Below, one piece after another: positions 24,901 to 36,984 of a stretch of DNA of 64,000 nucleotides. Below the pieces are notes generated by a model, which saw nothing but the letters and a program-made list of their open reading frames with translations, had not been told where the DNA came from and did no database searches. The stretch spans positions 8,012,501-8,076,500 of the forward strand of contig NC_092016.1 of NCBI RefSeq assembly GCF_042242105.1. The letters run 5' to 3'. Position numbers and translations under genes: made by a program. The stretch comes from Pempheris klunzingeri. Taxonomy: Eukaryota; Chordata; Actinopteri; Acropomatiformes; Pempheridae. Within the stretch, counting starts at the first letter, position 1. Each line of letters opens with the position of its first letter.

Positions 24901-27295
24901 CATTTACTGATTCATAATCCAGTCAGTGATTACAATGAGTGTACGTATGTGTTATGTAACAGATGTCACCCTCTCATCTTCCTTCTATTTGCATGCACAA
25001 TTTAATTTTCAATCCATATAATCCAATCTGATCTACTACTGCAGTTTTAATAGCGGATATGCTGTAAATCCTCATGCAATCTGTATATTTACAGTGTGTG
25101 TGTGTGTGTGTGTGTGTGTGTATCCAGTTTGCAGATGGGGTGTACCTGGTATTGCTGATGGGGCTACTAGAAGACTATTTTGTCCCTCTATACAACTTCT
25201 TCCTCACCCCTGAGAGTTTCGAACAGAAGGTGATCACACCCTCAAACAGTAACATTTTTGTTGGTCATATAGGAAGATTTTGTTATTTTGTTGTATTATT
25301 TTATACTATATTTATTGTTATATGTTTATTTATATTTTTATTTTGTGCCCCCTTAGGTCCACAATGTGGCCTTTGCCTTTGAGCTGATGCAGGATGGAGG
25401 CCTGAAGAAACCCAAAGCCAGACCAGAAGGTATTTTATTGTCATATTACATTATTATGTTATATTATATTTTATTATATTATTTGGATTTGGATGAAATT
25501 TGATGGATCCTGACTGAGATTATGAGTCTCTTGCACTGACGGGGACCATTTAAAAAGCTGGATGTCCTATAGAAGCAGTCATATTAACGGTTGTCCAGTA
25601 GATGGAAACCTTGCCTCACCCTTTGATACTGGATGAATGGTGCTGAGTTCATCCAGCCTTGAGCTACGCTGTTGCTCAGCTTGAATAAACCAGTATTGTT
25701 TTTTATTTAAAAAAAGTAAAACTTGTAATTAAAGAATCAGAATATGAGTTACTGGCCTCATGATCTTGTTTCTATTATGCTGAAAATTAGTCAGTATTTT
25801 AAGTATTGTTTTACACATCTTTTACACAGAGACTTGCATCTTATTAACCTATTACACTCTCCAAACCCCCTGTTAGAGTTAGAATTAGGATATAACTTTC
25901 AGAGTGTGATCTAATACAGTCCTACACCTATCGCGTACTTAAACTGTAATCATTACACCATCTTACTCCACTGAAGCATTCAAATTACATTCAGGTACTT
26001 CAATCCATACACATCTCAGCACAGTATATGTATGAATATTCATTCAGTTGCACAGTATACTTCTCTAATGTATACACTTACATGAATGTCAGAGCTGAAT
26101 TGCGAGCAAAATTGTGCATGCAGTGAATAAATATTTAACTTTTAAACCAGTGTATTGTAAACAGTGTATTGTCTTTCTCCACACTGTATTAATGCAAATG
26201 ATTGCAAATTGCTTCTTCAATCCTGAATACGACAAAAAGGAAACATGCCCCCCCACCCCAACCCCAAAAAAACAAGCAAACAAAAAAAAATCTACCTGTT
26301 TGTACCACTCACAATTTTTGCAGTAATTGGATGTTGTAGCCATTATCCTTACAGCTGTATAACTGCACTCCTACTACAGTATATGTGCTCTAATTAGCAT
26401 GCAGTTTGCTGAGGTTTGTACACAACAAGGTTCATTATAAATGAAAATAGAGATGCCACAGCTGTTAATGATATCAATAGTGTCACCCAAGCTAACAAGG
26501 AAATGCAGACGATAAAGGAGCTTAAGGCGTTCTAGTTTCAATGATGATGAAATGGCACGGCTGTAACAAAATGGTGTCTGGCTTGAATCAAAGACCTAGT
26601 TGTGTGTTTGATAAATTACAATAGTACAACAGTGGCGAGTAAAATGAAATCATTAGCAAAAAGGGCACAAATAGTAGAAGTAGTAAGAAATAGCAATGAA
26701 AACACAGATGTAAAAGAGAAACAAACCTTTAACATCAATTTATAAAATCTATAAAAGACTTTAGCCAACAGCCTTTGCAAACACGTACATCTTGAGTTTT
26801 GTATTAAAAGTGTCAATAAAGGGAGAGCATGTGATCAAGAGCTGAAGCGTTTTCCAAAACTTTGGAACTACCAAGAGCAGAGAGTATGTATGTGCCTTTA
26901 AGTCTCTCCTGGTAACAAGTAATACATCATCATTTACAAATTCTTGGGAGCTATTTTAAGCTCAGCGTCCTTTCCCAAATTACAAATAACCCTTTGAAGA
27001 AAAGTAGTCCAACAGCAACCATATAAGAAGCTCTTTTGTATGATAAATATGATTTTATGGTAGCACAGCCCATTTGTTTTGTGCTTCATTGCTTTAAGAA
27101 TCCCATTTTTCCTCTTATAATGTTCATTTTTGTACATAATCTAGACAAATGTCAGTATTTTCTTCCCCAACCTTCTCTGCAAACTAATGATCTCTGTTGT
27201 CTCAACTCTGTCTTCCAGATGTTGTCAACCTGAACCTAAAGTCCACCCTCAGAGTCCTCTACAACCTGTTCACCAACTACAAAAACTCTGAGTGA
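12906..27295 (+). CDS. parvb: Beta-parvin (ILK- and paxillin-binding focal adhesion protein), 13 exons, complete
   Basis: Cytoplasmic adaptor of the ILK-PINCH-parvin complex linking integrins to actin. Exons: 12906-13011, 20001-20090, 20453-20523, 20628-20730, 22270-22410, 23066-23181, 23686-23744, 23893-23912, 24638-24699, 24799-24867, 25128-25229, 25357-25429, 27219-27295; open frame of 362 aa (human 364). The N-terminus holds the parvin signature KKDESFLGKLGGTLARKKK (residues 14-32). CH1 is about 83-193 (DWIN, LNVAEVTQSEIGQKQKLQ); CH2 is about 236-362 (FADGVYLVLLMGLLEDYF, KSTLRVLYNLF) and in the family binds ILK and paxillin. The signature and DESFLGK favour PARVB or PARVA; SDLHEEGKNAIN, HPEDT and ending KNSE favour PARVB. 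Intron 1 is 7 kb and holds a probable second first exon (17634). Exon 8 is only 20 nt. Introns 2 and 10 carry microsatellites right at a splice site. Confidence 0.96.
13889..14594 (-). mobile_element. Tc1/mariner-type transposon remnant (deletion derivative) in parvb intron 1
   Basis: Inverted ends of about 45 bases: 'actactcacaaaaagttagg' at 13891 and its reverse complement ending at 14592, next to a TA at 14593-14594 as expected for Tc1/mariner insertion. Inside, on the minus strand (14087-14380, about 97 aa), is a short broken transposase start: MRPRRHLTIDQQ, then ETGRVTERRG, which resembles the helix-turn-helix region of Tc1-like transposases. The catalytic DDE part is missing, so it cannot move on its own. 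Length is about 0.7 kb against roughly 1.3-1.6 kb for full elements. Confidence 0.75.
14595..17531. other. parvb intron 1, middle part: no coding exon seen
   Basis: AT-rich intron. A weak fragment of the 'agggctgcaac' repeat family may lie at 14850-15000, and a short 'gtcaagtcaattttatttgt' repeat piece at 16312-16345. Nothing else recognised. Confidence 0.45.
17532..17571. repeat. (CA)n(TA)n microsatellite upstream of alternative parvb exon
   Basis: A CA run passing into TA and back to CA, ending about 60 bases before the ATG at 17634. Confidence 0.9.
17634..17673 (+). CDS. parvb: Probable alternative first coding exon of parvb (exon 1b)
   Basis: ATG at 17634 opens 13 codons (MAGLLCGTKRKKQ) plus one base, then a good donor AAG|GTAAAC. 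The phase (1) equals that of exon 1a, so it joins in frame to exon 2 at 20001 and reads into VSDLHEEG. That would give a 340-aa isoform lacking the KKDESFLGKLGGTLARKKK leader but keeping a short Arg/Lys patch. The local sequence is richer in G+C than its surroundings and is preceded by a dinucleotide repeat, as is exon 1a. Human PARVB also has alternative N-termini, but I cannot align this one. Inference from phase, start and donor only. Confidence 0.55.
17674..20000. other. parvb intron 1, right part: no coding exon seen
   Basis: Contains a (TAA)n tract at about 19341-19363 and a poly-T tract near 19472-19488. An exon-like segment at 19880-19926 was considered and rejected because the phase of its neighbours leads to a stop. 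Confidence 0.5.
20091..20114. repeat. parvb: (TA)n microsatellite forming the parvb intron 2 donor
   Basis: The first 24 intron bases after exon 2 are GTATATAT... with 11-12 TA units. The donor motif is itself part of the repeat. Confidence 0.85.
20731..22269. other. parvb intron 4: no gene seen
   Basis: AT-rich, phase 1, bounded by TTTG|GTGAGA and TTGACAG|AAAAA. No recognised repeat or coding segment. Confidence 0.5.
24001..24599. repeat. Non-autonomous DNA transposon copy, long-inverted-repeat family, in parvb intron 8
   Basis: The left end, 'caacattttgggaaatgggc' then 'gctgagagttagatgagagg', is mirrored by the right end, 'gacatttcctaaaatgtcaa'. Interior phrases ('aagctcaccaattaacatct', 'ctatgctaagctaacc') match the other two copies. 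About 0.6 kb, no transposase. Confidence 0.75.
25094..25121. repeat. parvb: (GT)n microsatellite in the parvb intron 10 acceptor
   Basis: About 14 GT units end only six bases before exon 11 (acceptor TATCCAG at 25121-25127), taking the place of a normal pyrimidine tract. Confidence 0.9.
25430..27218. other. parvb intron 12: no gene seen, probable old LINE/SINE fragment
   Basis: Mostly AT-rich. The stretch about 26600-26920 ('gtttt ccaaaacttt ggaac' phrasing) resembles the degraded 3' part of a fish retroelement, but I cannot name it. A C-rich then A-rich tract lies at 26248-26291. Confidence 0.35.
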
Positions 27296-27693
27296 ACTTC
27301 TCCGTTTCCACCCTCTGATATTACTTTGAACACTGCCTTGTGCCTGTGCTGATATTATGCATTACATTCTGGACACTGGAGGAGACCAACTGGGACTGAA
27401 AGTCATTGTTAAATGTAGGACTTAAAAAGACCCGTGGGGAGCAGCCTGCAAAATGCTCTGAATGTCAGTATTTATTTATTCCTTCCTAACTATAGCCCAG
27501 GAAACCCTTCAACCTTTAGCCTGTATTTTAATACACAGTCGTCACAGGAAAAATGTGTGAGGGCAGAATGTTAAAACTGGAAAACATTCGTGTATTAACC
27601 TCATCTCTCCATCACAGAATAGAAGAGAAAGTTGGAAATGCTGTTATATTTTAGGCCTATATAGTGTCTGAAATTGCTTTGTGTGAATATTAA

Positions 27694-28312
27694 AAAATTA
27701 GTTTGACTTTTTGGGAAATGCACTTATTTTCTTTCTTGCTAAAAGCTTGATGAGAATATCGATAACCACTCAATAATAACCAGCCAATTTTAAAGCTAGC
27801 AGCCGGTTAGCTCGGCTTAGCCTAAAGACAGGAAACAAACAGAGATAGTCTGCCTCTGTGCAAATATGCCAAAACCTTCCCACCAATTCACTTTACATAT
27901 TATATCTTGTTTGTTTAATCCATTTAACAACCAAAGTGTGAAAATGTCAAGAAACTACATCTTTCAGGTGATATAGATCTCTTTCTTTGGCTGTCTAGTT
28001 GACTGTGGAGTTGGCGTTAATTTAAAAAGTTTTCACAGAAATTATACATCTCTAAGACTTAACATTTTTGTAAACAGTAAAACAGGACAAAAAATTCTGG
28101 TCTTAACTCAGTTGGCCAAATACACAGGTAGTTGCTGTGTTGGGCAGCACTGTTTCCCCCCCGCTTACATCTTTATGCTAAGCTAAGCTAACGGGCGACT
28201 GGCTGCGGCTTCATATTTACTGGACAGATAGTAGGGTGATTATCGTTCTTCTAATCTGACTGTCGACAAGAAAGTGAATAAACACATTTCCCCAAATATC
28301 CCTTTAAGAAAC
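27694..28312. repeat. Non-autonomous DNA transposon copy, long-inverted-repeat family, in parvb 3' UTR
   Basis: The left end (27697-27760, 'gactttttgggaaatgcact') and the right end (28240-28309, 'agaaagtgaataaacacatt') are inverted copies of each other over about 60 bases. The interior shares 'tctttatgctaagctaagct' with the copies at 9477 and 24001. It starts about 400 bases after the parvb stop, so it is probably within the parvb 3' UTR. Confidence 0.75.
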
Positions 28313-28768
28313 TTGAAAATGCTATGTAATATATTATACATAAAATGCTTCGTATATTCTTATTATAGCGATTCCTAATCACTTTTACTTGACGGCTATA
28401 GGAACAGAGGAGCAGGATCTGGTCCTGAGTGAACTATGCACACCACATCTCAAGCCATATTTTAAAGCTGATGCCTCCTGCCTTAAGTGCATAGTGCTCG
28501 TGCTGTCCCAGGAGAGCCACAGTCAGAGTATCTTTGTATTGACCGGCCTTTCAGACGAGTCTCCAAGGAGGCCTGGACTTCGCTGCTCTCCTGAAACAGA
28601 GCTGGCCCTGCGGTGCCACCTGGAGACCTGCTAAGATGTACAGTGCACGACTACTCATTCATTTTAGAGCCAGGCTGAATTATTGAGAGAGTGGATGACT
28701 CAATCTAAGCTGCGCTCGCCCCTGTGCTTTTTTTTTTTCTTTTTTTTTGTGTGTCTTGCTTATCAAAA

Positions 28769-28774
28769 AATAAA
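28769..28774 (+). terminator. parvb: Polyadenylation signal candidate for parvb
   Basis: AATAAA following a T-rich tract, about 1.47 kb after the parvb stop. Another AATAAA at 28277-28282 lies inside the transposon copy and could be used instead. Confidence 0.4.
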
Positions 28775-30396
28775 TGCCTGGAATCAAACAGAATGAGAAT
28801 TTCATTTTATCTCTTATTTGTGTGATAGGTTAGATTTGTTTTGGCTTTTCAGTGAGATTGGCTTTTGGAACAGCCAATTCCTGCAATTTGGGTTTAGCTA
28901 AAGGAATTATGGGTTTATTTTAGGCCTTTATTTTCTTGTCTCTTTCCTTTGTTGCTATGGTAACCTTCCACATCCCCCCCAATTGCCCCTTCGTCTGGCT
29001 GATGGGTGGTCCCTTTTCTTTTCTTCAACAAGGCCGGTGCACATACAAAGCATGTTGTTTTGTTGTCTCTATCTCTTCCTATCTTTCTTTCTGTTTCGGT
29101 GTGTTTGTTGGAGAATGAAGACGGCTGGAGGCCAGATGACAGCAAATTGATCCAGCCGGTCACAGATGGAGATGTGTGTGTCGAGCCTGAGTGGTTCAGG
29201 CCTCTGAGCATCACGTTTCTCTCTGCCCTGCTGAAGTGTGGTTTTCTTAACAATACATTTATGTCCAAGAGTCTTCCCTGCTCTCTTTCTCTCAATACAT
29301 ACTTATTATTTAAGTTCCAAAGGCGGTGTGTGACACAAACATAAACGCCCTCATCAGAAGAAAAAAACCCGCTGTGCAAAGCCATTATTAAGAAGGAAGT
29401 ACTACCTTCTTCTGCCACATCCTCTTCTTCCCTTTTCGACCCGGTGACATGTCATTTTCTTTTCAAGCAACGGTCTGAAATTGAGTGCAGTCAGACCTTT
29501 TGCACTGGTAGAATTAACAAAAGGCTCTACTCCGGTTGAGCACAACCCTCCTGCTCTTATATCGCTGTTTTGACAGTTAGTGGAGTTGACATCAGCTAAG
29601 GAACTCAATTCAGCTGAAGTCACCCGATTCTGTCGAGTCGCTCTCAGAGTGCTGAAGGTAAGCTTATTCAAAAACACTTTTTGTTTATGACCTTGTTTGA
29701 AAGTTACTGTCAACCCCAGGAAAAGGAAGCCACGCACACATAAAACAGGAAAAGAAAAGTTGCTCACAGAGGCTTTTCTCCCCTCCAGATCCAGGAAACA
29801 ACAGTGTGACACGCTCCAGGTCACATCTGTTTTGTCAGACTGTGTTACTTTATGTGCTTTGCCTCAGACCATGTGATTCAAAATGTTCAGAGGGAGAAGT
29901 GCAGCCCTGCAGATCTGTGGGGATCTATAGTACTTGATCTGCTGGTTGTGCCACTGAAAACAAGAAAAGGAAGTGAGGACACTTAACGCCTTCCTTTTTT
30001 TCAGTTTGACAAGTTTTAGACTGGTTCAGTCGGATTCTGTGCTCCTCTGTGTTTTTAAAAACCTCAGCCATACCAAACCCTTTCAAAACTCAACAACAGA
30101 AATGCGCTCTAGCTGAGCTTGGCCCAAGACTCCATTTTTCTTGTACCTGAAAAGAAATTTGGAGGTAGATAGATATTCACACCACAGGAAGCTGCCTGGC
30201 AGTGCAATCAGCTTCATCCACTGCTGGTCAGTTGAGCAATATGATCAAGGAGCCCGTATTGAGCCTGTTCCAAAGATGTTGATTGAGAAAATGTTTCTTC
30301 TATGGTTCATATTTAAGCACCTGTTATTAGCTGCACAGTTGACTGTTTTGCAGGTTTTGTTGACAGCTGTTGAATATCTCATTTTGAGGAGAAGCG
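28775..30396. other. parvb-parvg spacer with probable parvg 5' UTR
   Basis: No coding gene recognised. A strong donor, CTGAAG|GTAAGC (GT at 29658), and a good acceptor, GACTGTTTTGCAG (AG at 30352-30353), could remove one 5' UTR intron, so the ATG exon would begin at 30354. The 167-aa and 140-aa open frames on the minus strand here show no family features. Confidence 0.35.
29965..29976 (+). promoter_or_regulatory. parvg: PU.1/ETS-like site upstream of parvg
   Basis: AAAAGGAAGTGA is close to the PU.1 consensus (AAAGAGGAAGTG). It lies about 430 bases before the parvg ATG. PARVG is known for blood-cell expression, so a myeloid/lymphoid ETS site would fit, but a match of this length also occurs by chance. 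Confidence 0.35.
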
Positions 30397-33300
30397 ATGG
30401 AGGCTGGTTTATTTGAAAATCCCAAAGAGGAAGACACTGTGGACATGGAGTTTTTTCAGGGTATGTGTGCATTCAGTAAATTGGTAAATATTCTGTCACA
30501 GTTACCCACCAATTAAATCAATGAGATGATTTGTATAGTACATTTTAGGTTCATATTTTTAATCTGCCTTAATACAATACTCGTACTTTTGTATATTAAA
30601 ATGGTAATTGGTAGCCATAATAATTCCTCTTGTCCATACTGGCAACAAATGCCATACCAAAAGGACAAATCAGCTTCTGGCCCTTTCTGTTTCAGATTAA
30701 AAATTTCTTTTTCCGTTTCACAGTAAATAACTGTGAACCACATGTCCTTGACACCACAGTTAAAAAAATTTGCAAATGGTTTTGATAAGGAACCATCTAT
30801 ATATGCATCTATATGCATTAATTTTGTTTGATAAGAAAATCTATTACCAGACTTGTGTAATGGCTTTCTCAAATATTATCATTATGAGGTGATGCAAAGC
30901 AGATATTTCTAGTCAATCGGTGCATGAACCTGCGATAATTGATTTTTTTGGCCATCGTTGCCATACAGTATACGTTGTTTAGGTGAACTTATGCCAGCAA
31001 TAGCCCATATAGAATCCAGCAGGCACAGAGCAACATTAGCATTCATTTAGAGCAATGTTTCTAGTAAATGTGTCTAATATTCTTTTTTTTAAGCTCTGTT
31101 TTCGTTTCCACCACCTCCTGAGGAAAGGTTTAGCCGGCTGGTTGCTAACTTGGGCCTGTCTGCCCTTTGTTGGGTTTTCTTTCTAAAAACAGCTGACTTG
31201 ACTCTGGAAACAGTTCTAAGTGTTGAGAGTGGGAAAAAAATATTAAAGTTGTTGGCTATAAAACCAAAACAGTGAGCTGGAAGATGCAAAGCGTGACAGC
31301 AGCTTTAAACTACTGTATCACACCACAATAGTGTAACATTGAGAAAAAATACAAATGGTTTGATTTATTATACAGCTCATGCAAGTTTCAGGACTCTGCT
31401 AATTGATTTTCATAATATATGGAAATGAATGGAAACTACTAGCTGTCTGAAATAGCAGGACAAATGCAACCATGTACATGTTTGTGTATATTTAAGGAGC
31501 AAACAAAATGGTGTTACTCTGTCATAAATTAAATATTCAAAGTAATAGAAATGATAATAGAGCTGCCAATTAAAACATTATAGCATGACTGTTTTTTATG
31601 TTCACACAGGAGAGAAGCAGAAGGTCATTCAGCCAGCGTCTTTAAAAGACCCCAAACTTGAAAAACTAAAGGAGGTAAGAGAATAATTCCTGCATATAGA
31701 CATTTGTCTGAATCTCTGTATCCTATTTAACATTTTCTGTAACATCAAATCTGTCCTGGACAACTACAGATCCAGGTGGGCTGGATGTAAATGCTACACA
31801 GGAAATACATTACAGAGCCTGCATGCATGTTGTGTGCAGTGAAGAGCATGAATAATATCTGATGCAGGGAGAGATGTGGAAGGATCAGTGAAATTTTAAT
31901 GAACATAATTATCAGAGGTGATGGGAGGCAGATCAGAGAGCCACAGCGAGGATTCGGCTGGATCTGGCTTTAAAACACATTGTGATTTGAAAAGACGGCA
32001 GCATAAGTGTTTCATGCAAGTGGCAATGAATGAATAAGTAACCTGACAGGTCTCCTGTGTTTTGTAGGACCAACAAATGAAATATCGGTTATTTTAGGAG
32101 AGTATTTTGTATTTGTCATTATTTCCATCTACTTCAGGATGATATCATCTCTGAAAATTAATGAAGAGAATTTAAAAAAAACAAGGTTTCATGCTGTTAT
32201 TCATATTGGACATTGGCAACAGATAAATGTATGCCAGACATGTTTGATGTATCTGACTGTGTGATAAATTTTGTTTTGGAAGGCACTAGTTTATTGGATC
32301 AATAGCACTTTGAAATCGGAGCACATAGTAGCTCAGAGTCTGGAGGAGGATCTGTACGATGGACTGGTGCTTCATCACCTGCTGTGTGAGTTAATTCACA
32401 TTTGTTTGATTGTACTGTCATCCCCGAAATTTCATTTATCATGGCCTGACTTCCACTTAATCATTATTTGAAGATGAAAACTGAGAAAAAGATTTCCCCT
32501 TGTAGTTCCAAAAGCTGTCTCTTCCAATATTCAACAGAGAGCCCTTGACAGTAAAACCTTTCAATGACCATTTCCTGATTTCCACAGCAAGGTTGGCTGG
32601 TGTGCACTTGTCTGTGGAGGAAATTGCACTGACCAGTGCTGCTCAAATTCGCAAGCTGGAAGTGATCCTGGAGGAGCTGGACAAGAGACTGGGCCAGGAG
32701 GACAGCAGCCGGATCAAGTGGAACGTTAAACGTGAGTCATGCAGTTGACTGGGCTTCAACAACGAAGCAACAAGTGAACAAATGTTCTGTTCTGGCAACG
32801 ACTTTGAATATCACCATGATTTGGTGCTAGCTCAAGGGTGCCATGTTAGCTTGCACCAACTGTGAGGGATTTTGGTGGAGCTGACATTATGGGGATCTGT
32901 TTTCATCAACTGTCAGTGTGTTTTTTTTTCCTTCCTGGTGCTCGGTTTGGGAAGCAGAGAAATGCCACAACAGCGACTGAACACCAAATTTTAAGAGTTT
33001 CCAGCCACTCATCTGAACTTCAGGAATCCTTTGTGAATCATGTGACATAAAGGACATAACCTGATAGGACAGAGGATCCATTCAGAATCGACCCAGCTTG
33101 TCCTCGATGACCCCGATGTCCAGTTTGAGCATCTTGATCTTTTTTGCCTTGAGTTGAATTTTAACTTCTTAAGATTTCAGTTCTGGTTGATTTGGCAACA
33201 CCCGTGGTTACCATGGTAACAGCGTGTAATTTAATACTGCAGCAAACATTCACTGAGCAGCTTCTTTGTCAGAAACCCAAAAGATCAACTGGTGTATCTG

Positions 33301-36300
33301 TTTACAGTGCAAGCAAGCATACTCTGTTATTTTTATGAGGAAGTCAGTCAATAATCTGCCTTTTTCCATCACACCACGAGCAACAGAGTCCTGATTTCAT
33401 GCTACGTTTTGTACACAACAGCAGGGCACAGTTAGTTGGTTGGTTTCCTTGCTGAGAGGTTGGAGATGTGCAGCCTGTTGCCTTTTGGTTCCGTTACTCC
33501 TTATGTAGGGATGTAGGCAATTTGAATCAAGCATGGGGATGGCGGACTCCGCCACTCAGCATAATAGGGATTTCTGGTGCAACTTTGCCCACTTCACAAG
33601 GTGCATGGAGAGGGGAAAACTTCTGAAGAGGTTAAAACTTGAGCAACATTTGTAGGATCAAGAACAACTTGATCAACTGAAACGTGTTGGTCATACAATG
33701 TACCTTCATTCTACTTTATACTACAAGTGTAATGCATGCATACATAGAACGGTGTTTGATGAAAAAAAGCATAAATAGCAACAAAAACAGGGTTTGAAAA
33801 TATTTAAGATTGCAACTTAATGTTATGTGAGATTCAATTCCTTGATCTATGATTTAATAAAAGGCTTTTCTATTCATAATCAGAGTGCCTGTGATGCTGT
33901 ACAATCATTGTCACATTGTTTTTTTTTTTGTTTAATTTTTTTTTCTTACATGTGGGCCCATCCTTGAACAGCGCCTGATTTTCCACATCATTATTATCAC
34001 CACTTTTGTTTCTGACCCAGTGCAGCAACCCCAATATATTTTTTCCTCAAGATTCAAATCCTTTTGGCCTTTCATACTGGGAAGTGATGAGTTCTCTCAT
34101 ATCAGTACAAGCTGATTTTTTTTGTGTGTGTGTTTTGTTCTCGTCTGTTCGCCTGTCAGTCATCCACAACAAAGACCTTCTGGCCACTATTCATCTGCTG
34201 GTTGCCATGGTGAGATGTTTCCAACCTGAACTGGAGTTGCCTCCGAATGTAAAGGTTGAAGTTGCAGTTGTTGAAGTAAGTTTCAGCCTGATCCTTTGCA
34301 CCTTTTCTGCTCCAAAACAGTCTTATACACACCTTGCAGAATTGCTGCTCAATTTATTCTTTTAAATCCAGGTCAGCAAAAGCGGAATCAAAGCAGATGT
34401 GCAGACAGAGGTCCTAACAGAAGAAAGGTGAGCAGATTTCTGTCTTTTGTGATTCTCTGAATGTGAGGAAAAACTCAGGCTTCACCTCGTGTTTGTTTTG
34501 GCTTTTTCAACAGACATGCAGACTCAGACTCCCTCAGCAATACTGAAAGTGAGTAGAGAGCGGTCGGAGGTTGAGTCGATTTGACATCTTGAGTGTCATG
34601 GAAGCAGCATTAGAGCCTACAATGACTTTAACACACTTTTCTGGCTGTCCATACACCCAGGGGAAGATCCCATCGAGCAGCTGCTGAAGCTTGAGGCCCA
34701 CAAAGTCAACACAGTGAAGAAGGTATAGCAGGGACAGGGAGGAGAAGTGATGAGGTAGTTTAAGTAGTTAACTCTGTCATCTCCAGTGGCAGTGAGAGAG
34801 CAAATGTTGTGGCTTTCAGAAGGATGAAGAAAATGTTTGACATCGGAATATGTAAACTATATAAGACCAACTTGTATCTCACACTGCCTTATCTTATGTT
34901 TTTTTTTTTTTTTTTTCATTTTCAGGCCATCTTACATTTTGTCAACCAGAATATGTCAAATATGAGTCTGCAGGTGGCTGATATGGACAAACAGGTAAAA
35001 AAAAAAAAAAAAAAAACAGCTGAAAACTGTTTTGGACTCCTTACAGGCTTAGATAAAATAAAAAAGACTAATTTATTATGTCCCCTGAGATTACATCATC
35101 TTCCTTGGATGGTTTCCAATGTTCCAATGTGTACTTTCTGCCTAGTTTGCTGACGGTGTGATCCTGTTACTGCTGATCGGACAGCTGGAAGGCTTCTTCA
35201 TCCCGCTCCATGACTTCAACCTGACCCCTGTCAATTCCTCTGAGATGGTACAGTATGGATCCAATGATAAATTAGCAAGGGAGGGTACATCAAGATAATA
35301 CCAGTCACATAACACTTAACTTTATTAATATATATCTTCAACATCCATTCTTCCTTTAGATGCTTGCAGATGATGTAAGTTTCATTTGCGACGTATTTAT
35401 TTATCAAAGATCAACCACTCAAAAGAGAAATGACCAATTTCACTTCAAATGAGTTCATTTTTGATTAATGTGTTGTGCGTGTGTAGATATACACATAGTG
35501 CATTATTCTCATTCAAAAGTACTGATATCACATTACACATTCATTTCTAATTTCAGTTAATCTAATTTCCCCCAAGAGCACAGTAAATAATGAGCTACAT
35601 TACTGAAACCTAATCCAAAATCGTCTTGCCTCTTACAATATTCATTATTTGTTCATTCATTATCTGCTCCGTTTATCCTTGAGAGTCACAGAGGGGAGCT
35701 AAATTCAATCCCAGCTGACATTGGGCGAGAGGTGGGTACACCCTGGACTGGTCACATAGAGCTAGACAACCATCCACGCTCACACCTACAGTCAAATTAA
35801 CCTAACCTGCATGTCTTTGGACTGTGGGAGAGCCCGGAGAAAACCCACGCAAGCACGGGGAGAGCACGGAAACTCCCCGCAGAAAGGCCCTAGCGAGTGG
35901 GTTCGAACCTGGAACTTTTTTGCTGTGAAGCAACAGTGTTAAAAAATATGAGGTGATGAAATGAATATTTTACAATTCCCCTAATAAAAAGTAGATGCAT
36001 AATTACTACTGTGTCATGGCTCACTTATAATGATATCTTTGATCTCACTTTACTTGAAGCAGTAGGATGAGTCCATGAAAAAGTTATGACTCTTTTATCA
36101 CAGATATGATGAGTTTATGAATAACTTACACTCCACATTACAGTTTTTAGATACCTTAAAAATGTAAAAGCTTTGGGTGATAAACACATTATATATTAGC
36201 CATGGTCCATAATACAACATGGTAGATTATGTCTTCCACAGTTGTGATGGGATTATAATTTGTTTATGACGTATGTGGCTTGACCTCTAATGCCACAGTT

Positions 36301-36984
36301 CAGGTGTTAACCAAATCTTTACAATTTTATACCCAATATATTAAATAGGATTATTATAAAATCAATGGAACTCAACAAATATGCAAAACAGATGAATATA
36401 GATTTGGTTTATTGATAAATTAACCCATAAAAACCCAATCCCTTTTCTCCTTTAAGTGAAATTAAGGGGGATATAAAACAGACTAAATCTTGAGATACTC
36501 CCCCTACTGTCCAAGATCTGAAATGTTAAATATACGACACAACATTATATTTAGAAGTTGTTTCATATCAACTTTTTCATAAAATATGGCCAGGACAGGT
36601 TAATTGTAATCTAGGACCGTATTGGAATTGTTAAATTGTTTGAAACTTACCTTTTTATAACAAAAACAAGCTATTTAATATTAGCTAGTTGTGTCACAGG
36701 TTTTAATCAGGCAGATCAACACTTTGGAAATGGTGTCCTGTGAATACAAATTGACACCGGGTCACATGACTGCACCAGGATGTTTAGTAGCTGTCACTTA
36801 GGGACTTATTGAGTTAAATTCAAGGATAAAGCTGTAAAGGGAAATTTCCAGAATATTTAAAAGGTCTGTGTGATGTGTTATGGGTAAAAACACTGGAAAT
36901 CTTTATACTATGATAAAATGTCATCAGTTGTAAAATATTCTCTCTCTCTATCTATCTATCTATATATCTATATATATCTATATA

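Noticed and set aside
28915-29418. 167-residue open frame on the minus strand
   Set aside because: No domain, low-complexity composition typical of chance frames, no splice context; it lies in the parvb-parvg spacer.
29402-29824. 140-residue open frame on the minus strand
   Set aside because: No recognisable family; it overlaps the probable parvg 5' region on the other strand.
35896-35912. tRNA B-box-like 'gggttcgaacc'
   Set aside because: It is at the 3' end of a retroelement tail with no A-box or cloverleaf around it, so it is not a tRNA gene.
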